A stretch of DNA of 64,000 nucleotides, taken from assembly GCF_052065355.1 (NCBI RefSeq), contig NZ_JBQHUF010000006.1, positions 1 to 64,000 on the forward strand. Reading direction: 5' to 3'. Positions 1 to 7,346 of the stretch are shown piece after piece (positions within the stretch are counted from its first letter, which is position 1; each line of letters opens with the position of its first letter). A program made the translations under genes and the position numbers. Source of the DNA: Flavonifractor sp052065355. Its GTDB lineage: Bacteria; Bacillota; Clostridia; Oscillospirales; Oscillospiraceae. The notes under the pieces were generated by a model, which had not been told where the DNA came from, searched no databases, and was given only the letters and a program-made list of their open reading frames with translations.

Positions 1-42
1 CCGTGATATTCGGAATCCCCCCCCCCGACCCTTTCTTTCCCG

Positions 43-66
43 CCGCTTTCTTTGGAAAGAAAGCGG
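43..66. repeat. perfect 11-bp inverted repeat
   Basis: Two 11-bp arms (43-53 and 56-66) pair perfectly around a GG centre, beside a run of ten C at 17-26. The surrounding 1-100 has no coding potential that I can support. It may be a dispersed repeat or the terminator of a gene left of the window. Confidence 0.4.
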
Positions 67-101
67 TGCCGCCGGAGGCCCGCAGCCTCTTACTTAAAGA
101 A

Positions 102-133
102 AAAGGACGCCGTGAAAACTCACAGCGTCCTTT
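102..133 (-). terminator. intrinsic terminator of ileS
   Basis: Read on the minus strand, an AAAGGACGC stem with a short extension and an AAAACT-type loop closes just after the ileS stop and is followed by a T-rich run (TTTTTCTTT). Confidence 0.8.
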
Positions 134-146
134 CTGGCTATAAGGT

Positions 147-2942
147 TTATTCTCCCACCACGGCGGCGCAGCGGTCGCACAGCTCGGCGTGATGTCCCTC
201 GGTGCCGATGTGCTCGTTGTGGTTCCAGCAGCGGGGGCACTTGGGGGCCTCAGACAGCTTGACAGCGATGGTGCAGGGGATCAGGCAGTCCTCATTCTTC
301 TCGCCCTCCACAGCCTCGGTGGTAACGGTGACCTTGGAGACGATGCACAGAGTAGCCAGGTCCTCGGCGGCCAGGGCGGCGGCGTCCTCAGCGGACACGG
401 AGATGGTGACCTCGGTGTCCTGGGCCTTCTTGAACACGCCGGCATTGCGGGCGTTCTCCAGAGCCTTGTTCACGGCGTCCCGCAGGCTGACCAGCTTGTT
501 CCAGCGCTCCTGGGCGGCGGCGTCCAGGGTGAAGGCAGCGTTGTCGTTGGGCATGTCGTTGAGCAGCACGCTCTCGGCGTCCACGTCCTTGGCGTGCTTC
601 ATGGCGTGCCAGATCTCGTCGGAGGTGAAGGCCAGGATGGGGGCCACCAGACGGGTCATGCCGTCCAGGATATAATAGAGGGCGGTCTGGGCGGAGCGGC
701 GCTCAGCCTCGGCGCCGCAGTACAGCCGGTCCTTGATGATGTCCAGGTAGAAGTTGGACATATCCACCACGCAGAAGTTGTACACGGCACGGTAGACGCC
801 GTGGAACTCGTACTTGTCATAGGCGGCACGGGCGGTCTTCACCAGCTCGTTGAAGGAGGCCAGGGCGAACCGGTCCAGATCCATCATCTGCTCCACCGGC
901 ACCAGGTTGGTGTCGGGGTCAAAGTCACACAGGTTGCCCAGCATGTAGCGGGCGGTGTTGCGGATCTTCAGGTAGGCCTGGGAGAGCTGCTTCATGATGT
1001 CCTTGGAGATGCGCATGTCCTGGGTGTAGTCGGCGGAAGCCACCCACAGGCGGAGCATGTCGGCGCCGTACTCCTTAATGACCTCGTCGGGGGAAACGGC
1101 GTTGCCCAGGGACTTGTGCATGGCCTTGCCCTCGCCGTCCACGGTCCAGCCGTGGGTGGCAATCTGGTGATAGGGAGCCACGCCGTTGACAGCGATGGAG
1201 GTGAGCATGGAGGACTGGAACCAGCCGCGGTACTGGTCGCCGCCCTCCAGGTACAGGTCGGCGGGGTACTTCAGATAGGGACGCTCAGCGGCGACAGCGG
1301 CCCAGGTGGAGCCGGAGTCGAACCACACGTCCATGATGTCGGTCTCCTTGGAGAAGTGGGTCTTGCCGCACTTGGGGCACACGAAGCCCTCGGGCAGCAG
1401 GTCCTTGGGATCCTTGTCGAACCAGATGTTGGAGCCGTGCTCACGGAACAGCTGAGCCACGTGGGCAATGGTCTCGGGGGTGACGATGTCGGCCCCGCAG
1501 TCGTCGCAGTAGAAGATGGGAATGGGCACGCCCCACACGCGCTGACGGGAGATGCACCAGTCGGAGCGCTCGGAGATCATGGAGATCATGCGCTCCTTGC
1601 CCCACTCAGGCTTCCACTGAATGTCGTCGCAGGACTTGACAGCGGCGTCCTTGATGGCGTCCACGGAGCAGAACCACTGCTCGGTGGCACGGTAGATGAT
1701 GGGGTTCTTGCAGCGCCAGCAGTGGGGGTAGGAGTGGGTGATGTTCTCCTTGGCAACCAGGAAGCCTTCCTTCTCCAGGTCCTCCACCACCATATCGTTG
1801 CCCTTGGCGTAGAACTGGCCGTTGTAGCGCTCGTCGGTCATAACGCCCTTGGCGTTGACGGGCACGGGCACGCCAATGTGGGTCAGGCCGGCCTTGTCAT
1901 ACTGCTGGCAGATCTGGAAGTCCTCGGCGCCGAAGCCGGGGGCGGTGTGGACGCAGCCGGAGCCGGCGTCCAGGGTGACGTGGTCGCCGTTGAGGATGAC
2001 GGACTCCCGGTCGAACAGGGGGTGGGTGGCGGTCATCAGCTCAAACTCGCTGCCCTTCAGGGTAGCCAGCACCTGGCAGGCCTCATAGTCGATGTGAGCG
2101 GCTTTGCACACGCTCTCGGCCAGGTCCTTGGCCAGCACGTACACGTCGCCGTTGGGCACCTGGAGCAGCACGTAGTCGAACTCGGCGTTCAGGCAGATGG
2201 CGAAGTTGCCGGGGATGGTCCAGGGGGTGGTAGTCCAGATCACGAAGTAGGTTTTCTTCAGGTCGGTGTACTGGCCCAGCTTGCCCTTGTCGTCCCGGAC
2301 GGGGAATTTGACAAAGATGGTGGTACAGGGATCGTCGGCGTACTCGATCTCGGCCTCAGCCAGAGCGGTCTGGTCGGCGGGGCACCAGTACACGGGCTTC
2401 ATGCCCTTGTAGATAAGTCCCTTCTCGGCCATCTTGCCAAAGACCTCGATCTGCTTGGCCTCAAACTCGGGCAGCAGGGTGATATAGGGGTTCTCCCACT
2501 CGCCCAGCACGCCCAGACGCTGGAACTGCTCGGTCATCTTGGCAATATAGCCCTCGGCGTACTCCCGGCACTTGGTGCGGAACTGGGCGGTGGTCATCTC
2601 GTCCCGCTTTACCTTCTTGTCCTTCAGAACGGCGGACTCAATGGGCAGGCCGTGGGTGTCCCAGCCGGGCACATAGGGGGCGTAGTGACCGGTCATGTTC
2701 TTGTGCTTGACGATCATGTCCTTGAGGATCTTGTTCAGGGCGGTGCCGATGTGGATGTTGCCGTTGGCGTACGGCGGGCCATCGTGGAGGACGAAGCTGG
2801 GCTTGCCCTCATTGCGCTTCACCATCTTGTGGTACAGGTCGTGGTCGTACATCTCCTTGAGCATGTCCGGCTCACGCTTGGGCAGCCCCGCCCGCATGGG
2901 GAAGTCGGTCTGGGGCAGATGGACGGTCTGGTTGTAGTCCAT
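147..2942 (-). CDS. ileS: isoleucyl-tRNA synthetase
   Basis: This 931-residue class I synthetase charges tRNA-Ile in the cytoplasm and edits mischarged valine. The HIGH-type motif (NIHIGT) is near residue 60, the KMSKS-type loop appears as MHKSLGN near residue 607, and a C-terminal zinc site is formed by two Cys pairs (CPRC and CDRC). The reading frame stays open upstream to 3026, but that stretch lies in the T-box terminator. The ATG at 2942 follows AAGGAG at good spacing and starts with the family-typical MDYNQT. It is the last gene of a division cluster, as in Bacillus, but has its own promoter and T-box, so it should respond to uncharged tRNA-Ile. Confidence 0.97.
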   Translation of the reverse strand: MDYNQTVHLPQTDFPMRAGLPKREPDMLKEMYDHDLYHKMVKRNEGKPSFVLHDGPPYANGNIHIGTALNKILKDMIVKHKNMTGHYAPYVPGWDTHGLPIESAVLKDKKVKRDEMTTAQFRTKCREYAEGYIAKMTEQFQRLGVLGEWENPYITLLPEFEAKQIEVFGKMAEKGLIYKGMKPVYWCPADQTALAEAEIEYADDPCTTIFVKFPVRDDKGKLGQYTDLKKTYFVIWTTTPWTIPGNFAICLNAEFDYVLLQVPNGDVYVLAKDLAESVCKAAHIDYEACQVLATLKGSEFELMTATHPLFDRESVILNGDHVTLDAGSGCVHTAPGFGAEDFQICQQYDKAGLTHIGVPVPVNAKGVMTDERYNGQFYAKGNDMVVEDLEKEGFLVAKENITHSYPHCWRCKNPIIYRATEQWFCSVDAIKDAAVKSCDDIQWKPEWGKERMISMISERSDWCISRQRVWGVPIPIFYCDDCGADIVTPETIAHVAQLFREHGSNIWFDKDPKDLLPEGFVCPKCGKTHFSKETDIMDVWFDSGSTWAAVAAERPYLKYPADLYLEGGDQYRGWFQSSMLTSIAVNGVAPYHQIATHGWTVDGEGKAMHKSLGNAVSPDEVIKEYGADMLRLWVASADYTQDMRISKDIMKQLSQAYLKIRNTARYMLGNLCDFDPDTNLVPVEQMMDLDRFALASFNELVKTARAAYDKYEFHGVYRAVYNFCVVDMSNFYLDIIKDRLYCGAEAERRSAQTALYYILDGMTRLVAPILAFTSDEIWHAMKHAKDVDAESVLLNDMPNDNAAFTLDAAAQERWNKLVSLRDAVNKALENARNAGVFKKAQDTEVTISVSAEDAAALAAEDLATLCIVSKVTVTTEAVEGEKNEDCLIPCTIAVKLSEAPKCPRCWNHNEHIGTEGHHAELCDRCAAVVGE

Positions 2943-2984
2943 GAGTAGGTCTCCTTCTATCGTAAATTTTTGTTTTTTCGGGGA

Positions 2985-3262
2985 AACAAAAAGCGCCCCT
3001 GTCTCCCAAGAGACAAAGGCGCACACCTCTGCGGTACCACTCTCGTTGTCCCGGGCGTGCCGGGACCACTCAAAGGCCGGTAACGGGGCCAGCCGTGCCC
3101 GCTTACTGTGTTCGGCGGGCCGCTCCGAGGTGATCTTCGCCAGCCCTCCTGTCCGCCTTGCACCAAACGGCGGCTCTCTGCGCAGGGGCGGGATGGGTAC
3201 TTGTCCTCATCACAGCATTTTCCGATGAAAAAATCCACTGGGAGACGCCAAAAACGGCGTCT
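2985..3262 (-). promoter_or_regulatory. T-box riboswitch (isoleucine)
   Basis: The leader contains a stem I start (GATGAGGACAAGTAC), an AG-bulge/apical segment (TTGGTGCAAGG), the T-box core GTGGTACCGC (3040-3031) and a terminator GCGCC..GTCTC/GAGAC..GGCGC with TTTTTG (3022-2986). The specifier loop reads GAAG-ATC-ACC, putting an Ile AUC codon at 3134-3132, which matches the downstream gene. Uncharged tRNA-Ile should favour the antiterminator. Confidence 0.93.
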
Positions 3263-3268
3263 CCCAGT
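3229..3268 (-). terminator. terminator of the VOC gene, overlapping the ileS start site
   Basis: A 13-bp perfect stem (3268-3256 / 3249-3237) with a 6-nt loop is followed by GGATTTTTTC on the minus strand. Transcripts coming from upstream form the full stem. Transcripts starting at about 3262 lack the first bases of the 5' arm. Confidence 0.8.
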
Positions 3269-3297
3269 ATCTTACCCGTTCGCAGGGTTTCTGTCAA
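3269..3297 (-). promoter_or_regulatory. sigma-A promoter of the ileS T-box transcript
   Basis: TTGACA (3297-3292), a 17-bp spacer and TAAGAT (3274-3269). The predicted start near 3262 falls inside the 5' arm of the terminator hairpin at 3237-3268. Confidence 0.85.
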
Positions 3298-3303
3298 GAG
3301 GTT

Positions 3304-3663
3304 TTACCCCTTTTGCATCAGCTGAACGGTAAGTCCGTCCGGGCCGGAAAGAAAACAGAAGCGGACGCCCGGGGCGGGCTCACGAATGGGACTGGGATTC
3401 AGTCCGGCGGCCTCAGCCCGCTCCCGCTCCCCGTCCAGGTCGGTCACGGCAAAGCCCAGGGACAGACCGTCATAGTGGACAGCAGGGTGGCTGGGGCTCT
3501 GGATCAGCTCCAGGGCGGTCTCCCCTTCCCCGCCGGAGAGAAAGACAAAGCGGGTATCGCCCAAAGCAAAGCTTCGGGTGACCTTCAGCCCGGTCCAGTT
3601 CTCCAGAAAGGCGGCGGAGACATCCAGATCAGTGACATAAAGGGTGGTGTGCAGATAGTGCAT
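3304..3663 (-). CDS. VOC-fold (glyoxalase/bleomycin resistance type) protein
   Basis: This 119-residue protein has the two beta-alpha-beta repeats of the vicinal oxygen chelate fold: an N-terminal HTTLYVTDLDVSAAF segment and a second LGFAVTDLDGE segment, ending in a typical SGPDGLTVQLM strand. Likely metal ligands are the His near residue 5, a Glu near the middle (LELIQ) and a further residue in the second repeat. The substrate cannot be told from sequence; members include lactoylglutathione lyase-like enzymes and thiol or antibiotic-modifying enzymes. It sits between divIVA and ileS, where Bacillus has no such gene. GGAGG precedes the ATG by 7 nt but lies directly against the U-run of the divIVA terminator, so expression probably relies on read-through. 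Confidence 0.8.
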   Translation of the reverse strand: MHYLHTTLYVTDLDVSAAFLENWTGLKVTRSFALGDTRFVFLSGGEGETALELIQSPSHPAVHYDGLSLGFAVTDLDGERERAEAAGLNPSPIREPAPGVRFCFLSGPDGLTVQLMQKG

Positions 3664-3675
3664 GGCGATTCCTCC

Positions 3676-3706
3676 AAAAAAGGCCGCCGCGGGAAACCGC
3701 GGCGGC
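3676..3706 (-). terminator. terminator/attenuator between divIVA and the VOC gene
   Basis: A 10-bp GC-only stem (3706-3697 / 3692-3683) with a GAAA-type tetraloop is followed by six T on the minus strand. The next bases are the Shine-Dalgarno of the VOC gene. Confidence 0.75.
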
Positions 3707-3732
3707 GCTGATCGTGTGTTGTTCAGACCGGC

Positions 3733-4440
3733 TCAGCGGATCTCGTAGTCCTTGCCGAACTGCAGGTGGTCGAAGTCGATGCGGCGGGTGGGTTCCTCCA
3801 CCTCGTCCTCGTCATCCTCCGGCTTGGCCTGCGCCTCCCCGCCGTTCCGGTTGAGCTCCATAAGCTCGGCGTACAGGCTGCCCTCAGCCTGGGGCGCGGG
3901 CGCGGCCTCCTCCTGCTGCACCAGCTTCTCCACGTTCTCCTCGATATCCTTCACCGCGGAGGCCACCGGGTCAGCCTGGGCCGTGGGAGCGGTGAGCTTG
4001 GACAGACCGCTCAGGTAGTCCATCTCATGCTGATAGAGCTCCTTCAGCTTGGCCACATAGGCGGCAGTGGCGTTCTGGGCGGCGGCCAGGCGCAGCTGCT
4101 CGTCCCGGATCTCCTGCTGGATCTCCCCGATGCGGGCCTTGGCGTCCGCCTCGGCGCTCTGCAGCAGCTTGTTGCGCTTCTGCTCCGCCTCGGCCACCAG
4201 GTCGTCCGCCATCTTCTGGGCGGTGAGCAGAGCCTTGCGCATGGCGTCCTCGGTGGAGCGGTATTCCTCCACCTTGTCCACCAGCACCTTCATTTTGGCC
4301 TTCAGAGTGGCGTTTTCCTTGTACAGGGCGGTATAGTCCTCCGTCAGTACATCCAGGAACTCGTCCACCATGGCCATATTGTATCCGCCGAAAGACGCCT
4401 TCGCAAAGGCGTGCTCAGAGACTTCCTGCGGTGTCAGCAT
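3733..4440 (-). CDS. divIVA: DivIVA-domain cell division/polarity protein
   Basis: This 235-residue protein begins with the DivIVA membrane-binding segment (LTPQEVSEHAF, then a GGYNMAMVDEFLDVL stretch). A long coiled coil, about residues 30-150, is rich in Glu, Lys and Ala. The tail is acidic and of low complexity. DivIVA proteins bind negatively curved membrane at the septum and poles and recruit division or cell-wall factors. It lies 21 bp downstream of sepF in the conserved ylm division cluster. Compared with Bacillus DivIVA (about 164 aa) it has a longer C-terminal extension. A clear terminator follows it. Confidence 0.92.
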   Translation of the reverse strand: MLTPQEVSEHAFAKASFGGYNMAMVDEFLDVLTEDYTALYKENATLKAKMKVLVDKVEEYRSTEDAMRKALLTAQKMADDLVAEAEQKRNKLLQSAEADAKARIGEIQQEIRDEQLRLAAAQNATAAYVAKLKELYQHEMDYLSGLSKLTAPTAQADPVASAVKDIEENVEKLVQQEEAAPAPQAEGSLYAELMELNRNGGEAQAKPEDDEDEVEEPTRRIDFDHLQFGKDYEIR

Positions 4441-4461
4441 AGTCGATTCCCCTCGCTCCGT

Positions 4462-4962
4462 TTAGAAATACAGCCCGTTATTTTCTAACTCGTCGATCAG
4501 ATCACCTAAAATATCGACGTTATAAGGCGTGATGATGTAAGTAGAGATGGCCACCTTCTTGATCTTGCCCTCGTTGGCGTAGGCCACGCCGGACAGGAAG
4601 TCCAGCAGGCGGCGGGCGATGTCCTTGTTGGTGGACTCCAGGTTGAGCACCACCGTGCGCTTCTCCCGCAGGTGGTCGGCGATCTCGCTGGCGTTCTCAA
4701 ACCGCTCGGGCTTCACCAGCACCACCTGCAGCTGAGTGGTGGTGTGGATATTGACTACCTTATTGCTCCGGCGCTCCGGCTCTACCGCGAACATACCGGC
4801 ATTGGTGTCCTGCAGCTTATTGCTCCGCCGCTCCACACGGTCGCCGCCGGTGCGGTCCATCCGCTCGCTGCGGGAAACAGGCTCAAAATCGTCAAACTCC
4901 TCGTCCTCTTCTTCATCCTCATAAGGACGGGCCAGACGCTTCAGCTCATCAAAAAATCCCAT
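4462..4962 (-). CDS. sepF: cell division protein SepF
   Basis: A 166-residue protein with an N-terminal amphipathic membrane-targeting segment (MGFFDELKRLARPY), an acidic linker and a C-terminal SepF domain from about residue 80 to 160. The domain includes VVLNLE and the end IDELENNGLYF. SepF tethers FtsZ filaments to the membrane and arranges them into rings. Between yggS and divIVA it keeps the gene order known from Bacillus and clostridia, although ylmG and ylmH are missing here. Confidence 0.95.
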   Translation of the reverse strand: MGFFDELKRLARPYEDEEEDEEFDDFEPVSRSERMDRTGGDRVERRSNKLQDTNAGMFAVEPERRSNKVVNIHTTTQLQVVLVKPERFENASEIADHLREKRTVVLNLESTNKDIARRLLDFLSGVAYANEGKIKKVAISTYIITPYNVDILGDLIDELENNGLYF

Positions 4963-4994
4963 TTCGGTTTACCTCCCGAATTTTCTGTCCTGGG

Positions 4995-5702
4995 TCAGCC
5001 TTGTTTCATCGGCGGGCGGGGTCCGAACAGGGCGGTGCCCACCCGGACCAGGGTGGCGCCCTCCCGCACGGCGTCCTCATAGTCGCCGCTCATGCCCATG
5101 GAAAGACAGTTGATAACAGCACCATTATGGTCCAATTTCGTTCTTATGTCAACATAAAGCTGATACATTTTTGCAAAAAATGGTCGATTGCCGCCGGGTT
5201 GTTCCTGAATGGGGGGAATGGCCATCAGGCCCCGCAGACGCACGTGGGGACAGGCTGCTGCCCGCTCCGCCAGAGCCAGAACCTCCGCCGGAGATACCCC
5301 GCTTTTGGAGTCCTCGCCGCCGATATTTACCTCCAGCAGGATGTCCTGCACCAGGTCCAGCTTGGCGGCCTGAGCCTCGATGGCCTGGAGCAGGTGCTCC
5401 GAGCCAACCGACTCGATGAGATCCACCCGGCCCACCACCTGTTTGACCTTGTTGGTCTGAAGGTGGCCGATGAAGTGCAGGGCGGAGCCGGCATAGGCGT
5501 CGTCGTCCAGATGGGCGGTCATCTCCTGTACCCGGTTCTCGCCGCAGATGGTGACTCCCCCGGCGATGGCCTGGCGGATGGTGTCAGAGGTCTGGACCTT
5601 GGTGGCCGCCACCAGGGTGACCTCCGCCGGGTCCCGGCCTGCCTCACGGGCGGCCCGGGCAATATTTTCCTTTACCTGGGCGATCTTTTCTTCCAGTGTC
5701 AT
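4995..5702 (-). CDS. yggS: PLP-binding protein, YggS/YlmE family
   Basis: A 235-residue single-domain PLP protein resembling the N-terminal barrel of alanine racemase. The PLP lysine is K35 in AATKVQ, with further family motifs ENRVQE, HFIGHLQTNK, SMGMSGDYEDA and the ending VRVGTALFG. It is thought to buffer PLP and affect amino acid homeostasis and has no racemase activity. An upstream in-frame ATG at 5720 lacks a Shine-Dalgarno, while the ATG at 5702 follows GGGAGG with an 8-nt gap, so I chose 5702. It is third in the cluster before sepF. Confidence 0.93.
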   Translation of the reverse strand: MTLEEKIAQVKENIARAAREAGRDPAEVTLVAATKVQTSDTIRQAIAGGVTICGENRVQEMTAHLDDDAYAGSALHFIGHLQTNKVKQVVGRVDLIESVGSEHLLQAIEAQAAKLDLVQDILLEVNIGGEDSKSGVSPAEVLALAERAAACPHVRLRGLMAIPPIQEQPGGNRPFFAKMYQLYVDIRTKLDHNGAVINCLSMGMSGDYEDAVREGATLVRVGTALFGPRPPMKQG

Positions 5703-5729
5703 TTGGAATTCCTCCCCCATGTTCTATCT

Positions 5730-7016
5730 CTATTGGATGACCTTGCCGTCATACAGGTCCTCAGCCGCCACGATGACGATGTCGCCGGCGCGCAGACCCT
5801 TACGGTCGCTGGTGTCGGCGGCCTCCACCAAAGTAAAGGTGTCCCCCTGCTTCAGAATGGTGACAGGCTTGAACTCCGCCTGCTCTCCCACCAGGGCGTA
5901 CACGCCGGTGACGGACGCCTGGGACTCCTCTCCGGTCTCCTCGTCGGTAACGGTCCGCTGCTCCACCCGGATGGCCTCCTTGGGTACCCGCACGCCGGTG
6001 ACCGAGTCAAAGACCAGCTCCACCGTCTGCCGGCGCAGCAGGGTGGTGTCGGCCAGGTACTTGTCGCTGGACAAAACCACCGCGCACTGGCCGTTTTCCG
6101 GGTCCCCTACCCGCTCAATGGTCATACTCACCTCGCCGGACCAGTCCCGGGAGAACCGGACGGTGACCTTCCGGCCCTCCACCAGACGCTCAGCGTCCTC
6201 TTCCGACAGGGCGCAGGCAAAATACCAGGTGGTATCGGTGATGAGCTTGCCCACCGCGGTGGTGTCCTCTTGGGGCCGGTCCTTGGCCAGCTGAGTCAGC
6301 TGACTGGGGGTGATGGTCCCCAGCATGTCCGGGGTGAGCAGGCTCTCATACCCGTCCACATAGCCGGAGAAGGTCCCCGACTGGCTGGCGGTGATGCGGC
6401 TGGTGCTCTGGGCCGCCTGGGCGGACAGGGCGGAGATCTGGCTGTTTACGCTGTCCAGTGCCGCCTGAATGGAGGCGGTGCTGTCGCCCCCCTCCTCCTC
6501 GGTGTCGGTGTAGGCATACTCCCGCTTGTAGATCAGGCTCTTGAGCTCCAGAGCCTGGCTCTCAAGGCCGGTCAGGTCCCCCTCCGCCACCGAAGCCCGC
6601 AGGCTCACGATGGCGTCCAGCACCTGCTGGCTCAGCTGGCCGGAGTCACCGCCGCCTACGTCGGAGCGCTCCAGAGCGTACTCCAGCTGTTCCTTTTCCA
6701 GCTGGAGCTGCTGGAGCTGCTGCTTCTGCTCCAGGCCGGAGGAATTCTGGTAGAGCAGGGCCACCGTCCCGCCCTTGGCCACCTTCTCACCCTCCTGGGG
6801 AATCAGCTCCACCACGCCGCCGGTATTGGCCAGCACCTGCTCCTCCCGCACCAGAAAGCCGGTGATCTCCACGCTGTCATCCACCGTGTAGGAGTAGGTG
6901 GCCGCCGTGGTAAAGGGATCCCGGAAGCTCTGCCAGGCGGACACGCCTAAGTAGACCACTACCGCCGCCAGCAGAGCCAGTATCACGATTTTACTGTTCA
7001 GGGTACCTTGCTTCAT
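5730..7016 (-). CDS. HlyD-like membrane-anchored adaptor protein
   Basis: A 428-residue protein with one N-terminal membrane helix (about residues 9-27), then a beta-barrel/lipoyl-like hairpin (ITGFLVREEQVL, later KVAKGGTVALLYQ). A Gln/Glu/Leu-rich helical hairpin follows at about 100-225, and then more beta structure ending in a GDIVIVAAEDLYDGKVI segment. This is the layout of membrane-fusion (HlyD/AcrA) proteins. In Gram-positives they assist ABC exporters or act in the cell envelope. No exporter is adjacent; it sits at the head of the yggS-sepF-divIVA group with a 27-bp gap, which suggests an envelope or division-linked role (inference). Confidence 0.75.
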   Translation of the reverse strand: MKQGTLNSKIVILALLAAVVVYLGVSAWQSFRDPFTTAATYSYTVDDSVEITGFLVREEQVLANTGGVVELIPQEGEKVAKGGTVALLYQNSSGLEQKQQLQQLQLEKEQLEYALERSDVGGGDSGQLSQQVLDAIVSLRASVAEGDLTGLESQALELKSLIYKREYAYTDTEEEGGDSTASIQAALDSVNSQISALSAQAAQSTSRITASQSGTFSGYVDGYESLLTPDMLGTITPSQLTQLAKDRPQEDTTAVGKLITDTTWYFACALSEEDAERLVEGRKVTVRFSRDWSGEVSMTIERVGDPENGQCAVVLSSDKYLADTTLLRRQTVELVFDSVTGVRVPKEAIRVEQRTVTDEETGEESQASVTGVYALVGEQAEFKPVTILKQGDTFTLVEAADTSDRKGLRAGDIVIVAAEDLYDGKVIQ

Positions 7017-7031
7017 GGGTCGCTCCTTGTG

Positions 7032-7268
7032 TTACTGCGCCCCCTCCTCCGTTTCCAGGGAAATGGCCCGCTCGGGCACGATGGTGGAGATGGCGTGCTT
7101 GTAGATCACCTGCTGCCGCTCCCCCGTCATAAGTACCACCACAAAGGCGTCAAAGCCGGTGATCTGGCCCTTGAGCTGATAGCCGTTCATCAGAAACAGG
7201 GTCACGTTGGCCCGGTCCCGGCGGGCCCGGAGGAGAAAGAGATCTTGCAGGTTGTGTGTCTTTTGCAT
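7032..7268 (-). CDS. hfq: RNA chaperone Hfq
   Basis: A 78-residue Sm-like protein with Sm1 (LFLMNGYQLKGQITGFDAF) and the Sm2 signature YKHAIST, and an N-terminal NLQDLFL helix. The hexamer binds U-rich and A-rich RNA and helps small RNAs pair with mRNA. The frame is open to 7304, but the ATG at 7268 has GGAG at 9 nt and gives the usual N-terminus. It lies 78 bp downstream of mutL. In many bacteria miaA sits between mutL and hfq; it is absent here. Confidence 0.95.
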   Translation of the reverse strand: MQKTHNLQDLFLLRARRDRANVTLFLMNGYQLKGQITGFDAFVVVLMTGERQQVIYKHAISTIVPERAISLETEEGAQ

Positions 7269-7346
7269 GTGGATGCACTCCTTTTTTCTCTGAGATGCAT
7301 CCAATATATACCAATTTTAAGGCGGATTTTGTCGGTTCCTGGGGGC

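Noticed and set aside
17..26. A run of ten C at the left edge
   Set aside because: It could be a phase-variable tract, but no gene or promoter is attached, and homopolymer runs are prone to sequencing error.
189..2948. A 919-codon open frame on the plus strand opposite ileS, and similar long frames opposite mutL, mutS, nifJ and the ABC genes
   Set aside because: The complementary frame of GC-rich genes is often open. The proteins are runs of Val, Leu, Gly, His and Gln without any domain, and lack ribosome sites.
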